Shown: positions 41,386 through 49,479 of the stretch, piece by piece
Numbering within the stretch: the stretch's first letter is position 1
Layout: each line of letters opens with the position of its first letter
Assembly (NCBI RefSeq): GCF_020171285.1
Contig: NZ_JAIUZI010000007.1
Location: 186,001 to 250,000, forward strand
Direction: 5' to 3'
Length of the DNA stretch: 64,000 nucleotides
DNA from: Seohaeicola saemankumensis
Lineage (GTDB): Bacteria; Pseudomonadota; Alphaproteobacteria; Rhodobacterales; Rhodobacteraceae
Made by a program: the position numbers and the translations under genes
Notes under the pieces: model-generated
What the model saw: the letters and a program-made list of their open reading frames with translations, nothing else
Told to the model about the DNA's origin: nothing
Databases searched by the model: none

Positions 41386-43413
41386 ATGACCCGCACCACC
41401 AACCCGATCCTTGACGAGTGGACCACGCCCTTCGCGATCGCCCCGTTCGACGTGATCTCGGACGATGATTTCGAGCCGGCGCTCACCCGCGCCCTGACCG
41501 CCCATGCCGCCGAGATCGCCGCCATTGCCGAGGCCCCCGATCAGCCCTCTTTCGCCAACACGATCGAGGCGCTGGAGGCCGCGGGTCGTGATCTGGACAA
41601 GGTGCTGTCGGTCTTCTTCACCGTCGCGGGTGCCGACAGCAACCCGGCGCGCGAGGCCTTGCAGCGCGATTTCTCGCCGCGTCTGGCGGCGCATTACTCC
41701 GAGATATCCTCGAACAAGGCGCTGTTTGCGCGGGTCGCGGATCTCTGGGCGCGCAGGGACGATCTGGGGCTGACCCCGGAGCAGGCGCGGGTTCTGATGC
41801 TGACGCACCGTGGCTTTGTCCGCGCCGGGGCGGCGCTGGAAGGGGCGCAGGATGAACGGATGAAGGAGATCAAGGCGCGGCTGGCGAGCCTCGGCACCGG
41901 GTTTACCCAGAACCTGCTGGCAGACGAGCGCGACTGGTTCATGCCGCTGTCCGAAGGCGACCTCGAGGGGCTGCCGGGCTTTGTTGTGGACGCCGCCCGC
42001 GCTGCGGGTGCGGAAAAGGGCTCGGACGGGCCGGTGGTGACCCTGTCGCGGTCGCTGATCGTGCCGTTCCTGCAGTTCAGCCCGCGCCGCGACCTGCGGG
42101 AAAAGGCGTACCGGGCCTGGGCCGCGCGCGGAGCCAAGAGTGGCGAGACCGACAACCGGGGCATCGCCGCCGAAATCCTGCAGTTGCGGGCCGAGCGCGC
42201 CCGGTTGCTGGGCTATGACAGCTTTGCCGACTACAAGCTGGAAACCGAGATGGCCAAGACGCCGGAGCGGGTGCGCGAGCTGCTGATGGCGGTCTGGGAG
42301 CCGGCGCGGGCGCGGGCCGAGGCCGACGGTGCGGTTCTGGAAGCGATGATGCAGGAGGATGGCGTCAACGGCCCGCTGGAACCCTGGGATTGGCGTTACT
42401 ATGCCGAGAAGCGGCGCAAGGCAGAGCATGATCTGGATGAGGCGGAGCTGAAGCCCTACCTGCAGCTGGACCGGATGATCGAGGCGGCCTTTACCTGTGC
42501 CAGCCGCCTGTTTGGGCTGGAGTTCCGGCCGCTGGACGTGCCGCTCTACCACCCCGATTGCCGGGCATGGGAGGTGACGCGGGACGGTGCCCACGTGGCG
42601 GTGTTCATCGGCGACTATTTCGCACGCGGATCGAAACGCTCGGGCGCCTGGTGTTCGGCGATGCGGAGCCAGGCGAAGTTCCCGCAGACGCAGGCGCCGG
42701 TGGTGATCAACGTGTGCAACTTTGCCAAGGGCGATCCGGCGCTGTTGTCCTATGACGACGCGCGCACGCTGTTTCATGAGTTCGGCCACGCGCTGCACCA
42801 GATGTTGTCGGATGTGACCTATGAGAGCATTTCCGGCACCTCGGTGGCGCGGGATTTCGTGGAGCTGCCCAGCCAGCTCTATGAACACTGGCTGGAGGTT
42901 CCGGAAGTGCTGGGTGAATTCGCCACCCATGTGGAGACCGGCGAGGCGATGCCGCAGGCGATGCTGGACAAGGTGCTGAAGGCGGCCAATTTCGACATGG
43001 GGTTCCAGACCGTGGAATATGTCGCCTCGGCGCTGGTCGATCTGGAATTTCACCAGGGCGCGGCGCCCGCCGACCCGATGGCGAAACAGGCCGAGGTGCT
43101 GGCCGGACTGGGCATGCCGCATGCCATCGGCATGCGCCATGCGACGCCGCATTTCGCGCATGTCTTCTCCGGCGACGGCTATAGCTCGGGCTATTACAGT
43201 TACATGTGGTCCGAAGTGATGGACGCCGACGCCTTTGCCGCCTTTGAGGAGGCCGGTGGCGCCTTTGACGCCGACCGGGCGCGGGCGCTGGAGGAACACA
43301 TCCTGTCCACCGGCGGCTCGCAGGATCCGGCGGAGCTCTATGTGGCGTTCCGGGGGCAGTTGCCTGAGGTCGATGCGCTGCTCAAGGGGCGCGGGCTGAT
43401 CGCGGCGGCGTGA
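41386..43413 (+). CDS. M3 family metallopeptidase (oligopeptidase A/Dcp type)
   Basis: A 675-residue cytoplasmic zinc peptidase of the M3 family. The zinc site is HEFGHALHQML (HExxH) with the third ligand Glu about 25 residues later in YESISGTSVARDFVELPSQL. The N-terminal half is helical (ALTRALTAHAAEIAAIAEAP), and the C-terminal IGMRHATPHFAHVFSGDGYS and YYSYMWSEVMDAD are typical of M3 enzymes such as PrlC and Dcp. There is no signal peptide. It would degrade oligopeptides of roughly 5-20 residues. It stands between inverted copies of a 25-nt repeat, with no operon partners. Confidence 0.93.
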   Translation: MTRTTNPILDEWTTPFAIAPFDVISDDDFEPALTRALTAHAAEIAAIAEAPDQPSFANTIEALEAAGRDLDKVLSVFFTVAGADSNPAREALQRDFSPRLAAHYSEISSNKALFARVADLWARRDDLGLTPEQARVLMLTHRGFVRAGAALEGAQDERMKEIKARLASLGTGFTQNLLADERDWFMPLSEGDLEGLPGFVVDAARAAGAEKGSDGPVVTLSRSLIVPFLQFSPRRDLREKAYRAWAARGAKSGETDNRGIAAEILQLRAERARLLGYDSFADYKLETEMAKTPERVRELLMAVWEPARARAEADGAVLEAMMQEDGVNGPLEPWDWRYYAEKRRKAEHDLDEAELKPYLQLDRMIEAAFTCASRLFGLEFRPLDVPLYHPDCRAWEVTRDGAHVAVFIGDYFARGSKRSGAWCSAMRSQAKFPQTQAPVVINVCNFAKGDPALLSYDDARTLFHEFGHALHQMLSDVTYESISGTSVARDFVELPSQLYEHWLEVPEVLGEFATHVETGEAMPQAMLDKVLKAANFDMGFQTVEYVASALVDLEFHQGAAPADPMAKQAEVLAGLGMPHAIGMRHATPHFAHVFSGDGYSSGYYSYMWSEVMDADAFAAFEEAGGAFDADRARALEEHILSTGGSQDPAELYVAFRGQLPEVDALLKGRGLIAAA

Positions 43414-43462
43414 GCCGCGCGGGGCTGCGCCCCGGTTGCGCCTGCGGCGCAAGCCTCCGGCG

Positions 43463-43487
43463 GGAGTATTTGCCGAAGAGATGAAAG
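43463..43487 (-). repeat. Inverted copy 2 of a 25-nt dispersed repeat
   Basis: Exact reverse complement of 41229-41253, 49 nt after the M3 peptidase stop codon, preceded by GCCTCCGGCGG. With the first copy it brackets the whole peptidase gene. Confidence 0.75.
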
Positions 43488-43538
43488 CGGGGGCGGGGGG
43501 GCTGGAATTGCGAAGGCGTCGGCCCGGCCCCGGCCGGG

Positions 43539-44471
43539 TCAGTAGCCGAGGCTGCGATCGACCAGATGCAGGAAACCCGCGCCGGCCTCGCCGCGCCGGA
43601 TGTTCTCGGCGATCACCCGCGAGGCGGTTTCGGGCCGGGTTTCAGAGGCGATATGCGGGGTGACGGTGACCTGCGGGTGGGACCAGTAGGCGTGATCGGC
43701 GGGCAGCGGCTCGGTCCGGAAGACGTCGAGCGTGGCATGAGCGACCTGGCCGGTCTCCAGCGCCGCCAGCAGCGCGTCATCGTCGATCAGCGGGCCGCGG
43801 CCGGGGTTGATGATCACCGCGCCGCGCGGCAGGAGGGAAAGCGTTTCGGCGTTCAGGATGTCGGTGGTGGCCGCCGTATCGGGCAGCAGCAGCACGACGA
43901 TCTGCGCGGTGGCGAGCGCCTGCGTCAGCCCGTCGGCCCCGTGGCGGCAGGTGACGCCGGGCATGTCCTTGGCGCTGCGGCTCCAGCCGGTGACGGGGAA
44001 GCCGAGCGATGTGAGGGCGGCGGCGCAGGCCTGACCGAGGGTGCCGAGACCGAGGATGGTGACGGGCCGGTCCCCGGCCAGTGGCGGGATGTCCCGCCGC
44101 CAGATGCCGTCCTGGCCGTGGATGTAGGTATCGATGTCGAGGTGATGGCGCAGCACGTGGCCGGTGACCCATTCGACCATGCCCCGGGTCAGCCCGTCAT
44201 CGACCATGCGGGCCAGCGGCACGGTGAGCGTCGGGTTCGGGGCGACGTCCTCGACCCCGGCCCAGAGGTTGAGCACGGCCTTGAGCCCTGTGTAGGGGGT
44301 GAAATCCTGCACGTCGCTGTTGGGGGCGTAGACGATGTAATCGACCTGATCGGGGGCGAAATCGGTGCGCAGGTCAAAGCGCAGACCGGCGGCGGTGAGC
44401 GCCTCGGTCAGGGGCTGGCGGTAGGTGTCCCAGCGTTCCGCCCTGGCGGCGAAGAGGATGTTCACGGTCAT
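43539..44471 (-). CDS. D-2-hydroxyacid dehydrogenase (glyoxylate/hydroxypyruvate reductase A-like)
   Basis: A 310-residue NAD(P)-dependent 2-hydroxyacid dehydrogenase. The NAD motif is VTILGLGTLGQACAAALTSL, the catalytic Arg is in INPGRGPLIDD, the Glu is in LDVFRTEPLPADH, and the His is in VTVTPHIASETRPE. The N-terminal domain (ILFAARAERWDTYRQPL) fits the GhrA subgroup. It begins 13 nt after rodA on the same strand, so it is probably the last gene of the mreC-mreD-mrdA-rodA transcript, without an evident link to cell shape. ATP-dependent alternatives are excluded by the absence of kinase motifs. Confidence 0.9.
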   Translation of the reverse strand: MTVNILFAARAERWDTYRQPLTEALTAAGLRFDLRTDFAPDQVDYIVYAPNSDVQDFTPYTGLKAVLNLWAGVEDVAPNPTLTVPLARMVDDGLTRGMVEWVTGHVLRHHLDIDTYIHGQDGIWRRDIPPLAGDRPVTILGLGTLGQACAAALTSLGFPVTGWSRSAKDMPGVTCRHGADGLTQALATAQIVVLLLPDTAATTDILNAETLSLLPRGAVIINPGRGPLIDDDALLAALETGQVAHATLDVFRTEPLPADHAYWSHPQVTVTPHIASETRPETASRVIAENIRRGEAGAGFLHLVDRSLGY

Positions 44472-44484
44472 TCAGGCTGTCCTG

Positions 44485-45624
44485 CTATCGGGGGCGGTGG
44501 ATATGGGCGGATTGCACGATGCCGAATGCGCCCATCAGCACCAGCATGGCCGAGCCGCCGTAGCTGACCATGGGCAGCGGCACGCCGACCACGGGGGCCA
44601 GCCCCATCACCATCGACATGTTCACGGCAAAGAACAGAAAGAAGGTGATGGCGATGCCCAGCGTCACCAGCGAGGAGAACCTGTCGCGGGTGAGCAGGGC
44701 GGTCACGATGCAGAAGACGATGATCAGCGCGTAGAGCGCCAGCAGGGAAAACCCGCCGACAAAGCCGAATTCCTCGGCCAGGGTGGTAAAGATGAAATCG
44801 GTGTGTTTCTCGGGCAGGAAGTTCAGCCGGCTCTGGGTGCCCTGCATGAAGCCGCGCCCGGTCCAGCCGCCCGATCCCAGCGCGATCTTGGACTGGGTGA
44901 TGTGATAGCCCGCGCCCAGCGGGTCCGAGGCCGGGTCGAGAAAGGTGTCGATGCGGCGGTACTGGTAGTCCTTGAGCAGCTGCCAGTCGGTGCCGCGGCT
45001 GCGGAACACCGCCGTCACCAGCCCGACGCCCGCCGCGATCACGGCGGCGAAATAGGCCCAGTGGACACCGGCGAGGAACATCAGCCCGCCGCCCGCCGCC
45101 AACAGCAGGATCGAGGTGCCGAGGTCGGGCTGGCGCAGCACGAGAAAGGTGGGCAACAGGATGAACAGCACCGGCAGCAGCACCCATAGGGGGCGCGAGG
45201 TGCGTTTCGCGGGCAGCCAGTCGTAATAGGCGGCCAGCAGCATCACCATGGTGATCTTGGTCACCTCGGACGGTTGCAGCCGCATGAAGCCGAGGTCGAT
45301 CCAGCGTTGTGCGCCCATGCCCACCGAGCCGAAGAATTCGACCGAGATCAGCAGAATGATGGAGGCGCCGTAGGCGACGGCGGCCATGTTGCGCCAGAAC
45401 CAGATCGGCACCATGGCCACGCAGAGCATCACCGCCATGCCAAGCGCGAAGCGTTTGATCTGGGGTTCGGCCCAGGGCGTGAAGGAGCCGCCGGCCACCG
45501 AGTAGAGCATGAGGAACCCGACGCCTGCGACCGAGATCAGCAGCAGGGTCAGCGGCCAGTTCAGATAGAGGATCTTGCGCGGGCCGGACGGGGTGGATTT
45601 GACGGAATACTCAAGATAGCTCAT
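44485..45624 (-). CDS. rodA: Peptidoglycan glycosyltransferase RodA
   Basis: RodA is the SEDS glycosyltransferase that polymerises lipid II during cell elongation. The 379-residue protein has about ten membrane helices and the SEDS motifs, including PSEVTKITMVMLLAAYYDWL, RQPDLGTSILLLAAG, GSGGWTGRGFMQGTQSRLNF, LPEKHTDFIFTTLAEEFGFV and the late PLPMVSYGGSAMLVLM. Its ATG overlaps the mrdA stop codon by ATGA, so it is translationally coupled to PBP2, its partner. The hydroxyacid dehydrogenase gene follows 13 nt after. Confidence 0.96.
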   Translation of the reverse strand: MSYLEYSVKSTPSGPRKILYLNWPLTLLLISVAGVGFLMLYSVAGGSFTPWAEPQIKRFALGMAVMLCVAMVPIWFWRNMAAVAYGASIILLISVEFFGSVGMGAQRWIDLGFMRLQPSEVTKITMVMLLAAYYDWLPAKRTSRPLWVLLPVLFILLPTFLVLRQPDLGTSILLLAAGGGLMFLAGVHWAYFAAVIAAGVGLVTAVFRSRGTDWQLLKDYQYRRIDTFLDPASDPLGAGYHITQSKIALGSGGWTGRGFMQGTQSRLNFLPEKHTDFIFTTLAEEFGFVGGFSLLALYALIIVFCIVTALLTRDRFSSLVTLGIAITFFLFFAVNMSMVMGLAPVVGVPLPMVSYGGSAMLVLMGAFGIVQSAHIHRPR

Positions 45625-47564
45625 GCGCGGCCGCTTTCCGGGGTGTCATAGCGCGGGCGTTCGCGTTCCAGCCGCTCTTGCTGGGCCTTGATGCGGCCGC
45701 GATCCTTGGACGGGTAGGCGGCCAGCGGCGGGGTTTCGCCGTAGAGCGCCTGCAGCATCACGTCGCGCGCCACGGGGGCGGCCGCGGTTGAGCCGCCGCC
45801 GCCATGTTCGACCACCACCGACACCGCGTATTTCGGCCGGTCGAAGGGGGCGAAACAGACAAACAGCGCGTGGTCGCGGCGGTTCCAGGGCAGGTCGCGG
45901 TTGTTGATCACACCGGCGGCGCGTTCGGCGGCGGTGATGTTACGGACCTGGCTGGTGCCGGTCTTGCCCGCCATGCGAAAGGCGTCCTCGATGATGCGGC
46001 TGCCATAGGCGGTGCCACGCCGGTCGTTGGACACCGCGTACATGGCGCGGCGCAGCTGGCGCAGGTTGTTTTCGTTCAGCCCGAGGCTCTCGCCCGCGCC
46101 GGTTGGGGTTTCGACGCCGTCGATGGATTTGATCAGCCGCGGGACCACCGCGCGACCGGTGGCCAGCCGGGCCGACATGACCGCCAGTTGCAGCGGCGAG
46201 GCCAGCATGTAGCCCTGCCCGATCGAGGCGTTGGCGGTGTCGCCGATCAGCCAGTCCTGTTTGTGGACCTGCTGTTTCCATGCCTTGTCGGGGGCCAGCC
46301 CGCGCGCCACCGCCGACATCGGCAGATCGTGGCGCACGCCCAGCCCGAAGCGGCGCGCCATCGCCGAGATCTTGTCGATGCCGACCTTGAGCGCCAGGTC
46401 GTAATAATAGACGTCGCAGCTCTGCTTGAGCGAGTTCTGCAGGTCCACGTGGCCGTGGCCGCCCCGCCGCCAGCAGTGGAACCGCCGGTCGGCGACTTCT
46501 AGATGGCCGGGGCAATAGACGGTGTCATCGGGGCCGATCAGCCCCTCTTCCAGCGCCGCCATGGCGGTGATCATCTTGAAGGTCGAGCCGGGCGGGTAGG
46601 TGCCCTGGACCGATTTCGAGGCCAGCGGGCGATAGGTGTTTTCGGTCAGGTCGCGGTAATCGGCGACCGAGATGCCCCGGACAAAGAGGTTGGGGTCGAA
46701 GGTGGGCGAGGACGAGATCGCGCGCAGATCGCCGGTCTCGCAGTCGATCACCACGGCGCTGGCGCTTTCCTGTCCCAAGCGGGCCTGAACATAGCCTTGC
46801 AGGTCGGCGTCGACGCTAAGCTGCAGGTCGGCGCCGGGCTGGCCTTCGCGGCGGTCGAGTTCGCGCATGACGCGGCCGGTGGCGTTGACCTCGACCCGCT
46901 TGGCCCCGGCCTTGCCGCGCAGGAGATCCTCGCTCTTGGCCTCCAGCCCGACCTTGCCGATCTGGAACCGGGGGATGCGCAGCACCGGTTCGGGGTCCTC
47001 GATGCGCGACAGGTCATAGTCGCTGACCGGGCCGACATAGCCCACCACATGGGCAAAATCCGATCCGCGCGGGTAGACGCGGGTCAGGCCGACCTCGGGG
47101 GTGATGCCGGGCAGGGCGGGGGCGTTGACGGCGATGCGCGACACGTCCTCCCAGCTGACCTGATCGGCCAGCGTGATCGGCAGGAACGGCGCGCTGCGCT
47201 TCATCTCGGCCAGCGCGCGGTTCAGTTCCTCGGGGTCGAGGTCGACCAGTTTCGACAGGTTGGCGACCACGGCATCGACATCGCCGGCGTCCTCGCGGAC
47301 GATGACGATGCGGTAGCTGGGCACGTTCTGGGCCAGGGTCCGGCCGTTGCGGTCAAAGATCTTGCCGCGTGCGGGCGGGATCAGCCGGATGTTGATGCGG
47401 TTTTCCTCGGCAAGCAGGCGGAACTGGTCGGCCTGATCGACCTGTAGATACCGCATCCGCATCGCCAGACCGCCGGCAAAGGCCAGCTGCAGCCCGCCGA
47501 CGAAAAGCGCCCGGCGGCTGGTCTTGCGCTGCATGATCGACAGTTCGCGGGGGTTGCGTCTCAT
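45621..47564 (-). CDS. mrdA: Penicillin-binding protein 2
   Basis: PBP2 is the elongasome transpeptidase. The 647-residue protein has an N-terminal anchor (RRALFVGGLQLAFAGGLAMR), the pedestal domain (IPPARGKIFDRNGRTLAQNV), and the transpeptidase domain with SxxK in YPPGSTFKMITAMAAL, SxN-type in the KQSCDVYYYDLAL region, and KTG in MAGKTGTSQVRN. The ATG at 47564 overlaps the mreD stop by ATGA. The longer frame to 47951 is the shadow of mreD. The C-terminus is rich in charged residues (RIKAQQERLERERPRYDTPE). Confidence 0.96.
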   Translation of the reverse strand: MRRNPRELSIMQRKTSRRALFVGGLQLAFAGGLAMRMRYLQVDQADQFRLLAEENRINIRLIPPARGKIFDRNGRTLAQNVPSYRIVIVREDAGDVDAVVANLSKLVDLDPEELNRALAEMKRSAPFLPITLADQVSWEDVSRIAVNAPALPGITPEVGLTRVYPRGSDFAHVVGYVGPVSDYDLSRIEDPEPVLRIPRFQIGKVGLEAKSEDLLRGKAGAKRVEVNATGRVMRELDRREGQPGADLQLSVDADLQGYVQARLGQESASAVVIDCETGDLRAISSSPTFDPNLFVRGISVADYRDLTENTYRPLASKSVQGTYPPGSTFKMITAMAALEEGLIGPDDTVYCPGHLEVADRRFHCWRRGGHGHVDLQNSLKQSCDVYYYDLALKVGIDKISAMARRFGLGVRHDLPMSAVARGLAPDKAWKQQVHKQDWLIGDTANASIGQGYMLASPLQLAVMSARLATGRAVVPRLIKSIDGVETPTGAGESLGLNENNLRQLRRAMYAVSNDRRGTAYGSRIIEDAFRMAGKTGTSQVRNITAAERAAGVINNRDLPWNRRDHALFVCFAPFDRPKYAVSVVVEHGGGGSTAAAPVARDVMLQALYGETPPLAAYPSKDRGRIKAQQERLERERPRYDTPESGRA

Positions 47565-48100
47565 GCCCGGCTTCCCAGCGCGTCGGCGTCGCCCGGTGTC
47601 AGCTTGCGCACGCCCAGCAGGGACTGGGTGACCAGCACCACCAGCGGGTAGGCCAGCATGGTCAGCACCATCTGGATCAGGCTGAGGCTGAGCTGGGCCT
47701 GGCCCACCGCCATCAGCGCCAGCACCAGCCGGTTCAGGATCGTTATCGCCGCCAGCGTCAGGCAGACCGCCAGCCATTCGCCGGCAAAGCTGGCGTCGCG
47801 CAGGCCGACGGCGCGGTTCTTGAGGTATTCGCTGCCCATCACCACCAGCGCCGCCATCAATCCGGGCGGGCGGTGGAACATCAGGTCGGCGATCAGCATT
47901 ACCAGCGCAATGCTGATCGCGGGGGCGTAATCGGGGCGGCGCAGGCTCCACGCAAAGGCAAAGGCGGTCAGCAGGTCGGGTGGCGCCCAGCGGCGCGGCA
48001 GCGTGTCGAGCGGCAGCAGGTGAAAGAACATGATCAGCAGGCCGAGCCCGACAAAGGCCAGCCGCATCAGCCAGATCCGGGTTGGGGACAGGTTATCCAT
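47561..48100 (-). CDS. mreD: Rod shape-determining protein MreD
   Basis: MreD is a small polytopic inner-membrane protein of the elongasome. The 179-residue product has five or six hydrophobic segments: RLAFVGLGLLIMFFHLLPLD, LLTAFAFAWSLRR, ISIALVMLIADLMFHRPPGL, WLAVCLTLAAITILNRLVLA and LIQMVLTMLAYPLVVLVTQS. The ATG at 48100 overlaps the mreC stop codon by 8 nt, and its own stop overlaps mrdA by 4 nt. MreD is weakly conserved, so identity rests on length, hydropathy and position between mreC and mrdA. Confidence 0.92.
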   Translation of the reverse strand: MDNLSPTRIWLMRLAFVGLGLLIMFFHLLPLDTLPRRWAPPDLLTAFAFAWSLRRPDYAPAISIALVMLIADLMFHRPPGLMAALVVMGSEYLKNRAVGLRDASFAGEWLAVCLTLAAITILNRLVLALMAVGQAQLSLSLIQMVLTMLAYPLVVLVTQSLLGVRKLTPGDADALGSRA

Positions 48101-49010
48101 TGCCGCCCTCCGCCGGTTGATCGGGGTCGGCGGGCGGGGCCGAGGCGGGTGTGGCGGGCACAACGACGCCGCCGGGATCCTCGATCGCCTCGGTGCCGTG
48201 GTGGCGCAGCACCCGCAGGAATTCCAGCCGTTCGTAATCGGCCGACAACCGCACGCGCAGCCGCCCGGATGGGTCGGCGGCGACCTGGCCGATCAGCAGC
48301 CCGGCGGGGAACACCCCGCCATCGCCCGAGCTGATCACCCGGTCGCCGGGGCGCACCAGATCGGGGTTTTCCAGAAAGCCCACCACCGGCGCGGCGGTGT
48401 TGTCGCCCGAGATCAGCGCGCTCTGCCCCGAAGGCTGAATCAGCGCGGGTACGGCGCTGGCGGCATCGGTCAGCAGGATCACCCGCGCGGTATTGCGCCC
48501 GGTGCCCGAGATCCGGCCGACCAGCCCGATCCCGTCCATCGCCGCCCAGCCGTCCTGGATGCCATCGCGGGCGCCGACGTTGAGCAGCACCGATTGCCGG
48601 AACGGCGAGCCGCTGTCGGCCATCACCACGCCGGTGACATAGGTCAGGCGCGGATCAAGCCGCACGTTGTTGAGATCCAGCAGCCGGGCGTTTTCCTGTT
48701 CCAGCTGCAGCGCCGCCTCTTTCCACGCCTGCATCTGGCGCAATTCGCTGCGCAATTCGCGGTTCTGTTCGGCCAATCGCTGATAGCTCTGGAAGTCGCG
48801 GATCAGGTTGATCGCGCCGGTGACCGGGGTCATCGCCCAGTCCATCGAGGGAACGACGCGGTCGATCACCTGCGCGCGGAATCGCTCGACCCGTGGGCTG
48901 TCGATGCGCCAGACCAGAAAAATACCTAGCAGACACAGCAGGATAATCCCCACCAGCAGCCGGCGCAGGGGGGCAGTGTAATCGTCACGCTGTGAACGGT
49001 CTTTGGCCAT
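48093..49010 (-). CDS. mreC: Rod shape-determining protein MreC
   Basis: MreC is a bitopic periplasmic scaffold of the elongasome that binds PBP2. The 305-residue protein has one N-terminal helix (LVGIILLCLLGIFLVWRID), a coiled coil (RLAEQNRELRSELRQMQAWK, then LQLEQENARLLDLNN) and the beta-domain with GVVMADSGSPFRQSVLLNVG, GIGLVGRISGTGRNTARVIL and GDRVISSGDGGVFPAGLLIG. The ATG at 49010 is supported by homology; the frame extends upstream without meaning. mreB, its usual immediate neighbour, is 1.7 kb upstream beyond two inserted genes. The C-terminal tail is rich in Ala and Pro. Confidence 0.95.
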   Translation of the reverse strand: MAKDRSQRDDYTAPLRRLLVGIILLCLLGIFLVWRIDSPRVERFRAQVIDRVVPSMDWAMTPVTGAINLIRDFQSYQRLAEQNRELRSELRQMQAWKEAALQLEQENARLLDLNNVRLDPRLTYVTGVVMADSGSPFRQSVLLNVGARDGIQDGWAAMDGIGLVGRISGTGRNTARVILLTDAASAVPALIQPSGQSALISGDNTAAPVVGFLENPDLVRPGDRVISSGDGGVFPAGLLIGQVAADPSGRLRVRLSADYERLEFLRVLRHHGTEAIEDPGGVVVPATPASAPPADPDQPAEGGNG

Positions 49011-49148
49011 GGCGGGGGGTATATCACGCCCCCGAGCCGGGGTTGAGAGCAAATGGATCACGATTTTCACGCGGGCGAAGTTCTGCTTCCGGTCGCGGGG
49101 GCGGCTTGATCGTCCGGCTTGGGCAGCGGTGGGCGCTGCCCGGCCCGC

Positions 49149-49343
49149 CTAGCGGGTCACGGTCACCCCATGCGCGGCGCTCCGTGCGCGCCAGAGCCGG
49201 GCGGCAACAGCGCGCAGCCGTTGGACCCATTTCGCGCGGCCTGCCTGCCGCCGCGACCCCGCTGCCGCGCGCTCGTGCGCGGTGGGGGCGCGGTGGCTGT
49301 CCGGCAAATGCTTCAGTAGATCGGTGTTCATATGGGGCGACAT
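49149..49343 (-). CDS. Small Arg/Ala-rich ORF, 64 residues
   Basis: A 64-codon ORF with a good ribosome site (GGGAG eight bases before the ATG, reading the minus strand). The product starts MSPHMNTDLLKHLPDSHR, continues with TAHERAAAGSRRQ, and ends with a basic helix (WVQRLRAVAARLWRARSAAH). It is strongly positive with no membrane segment. I do not recognise a family, but short Arg-rich proteins of this kind occur in roseobacters. It ends 138 nt before mreC on the same strand and shares a divergent promoter region with the winged-helix/hydrolase gene. Coding is likely but not certain. Confidence 0.5.
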   Translation of the reverse strand: MSPHMNTDLLKHLPDSHRAPTAHERAAAGSRRQAGRAKWVQRLRAVAARLWRARSAAHGVTVTR

Positions 49344-49395
49344 GGCTAAACTCCCTTGTTGATGTTCTGACTGTGCCCGAGGGGACCGCCGGGCG

Positions 49396-49444
49396 CTTGA
49401 CGGAGACGCTTGGAAACCCTTGTGTTTCCCTTGTGATTTTCTTG
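49396..49444. repeat. Phased CTTG array between divergent small ORF and winged-helix gene
   Basis: CTTG occurs at 49396, 49409, 49419, 49430 and 49441, spaced 13, 10, 11 and 11 bp. The two middle units are near-identical 11-mers, CCCTTGTGTTT (49417-49427) and CCCTTGTGATT (49428-49438). An 11-bp direct repeat is the arrangement bound head-to-tail by OmpR/PhoB-type winged helices, and the gene 36 bp downstream encodes such a domain, so autoregulation is inferred. Confidence 0.6.
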
Positions 49445-49479
49445 GGAACGGTGGCGGGAATTTGTTTATTGTCCTGCCT

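Noticed and set aside
45621..47951. Longer start for PBP2 at 47951
   Set aside because: The extra 129 codons overlap mreD in another frame and give a Pro/Gly/Ala-rich shadow sequence; the ATG at 47564 overlaps the mreD stop as ATGA.
49420..49479. Upstream extension of the winged-helix gene
   Set aside because: The winged-helix fold starts at the ATG at 49480, and the extension would cover the CTTG repeats and has no ribosome site.
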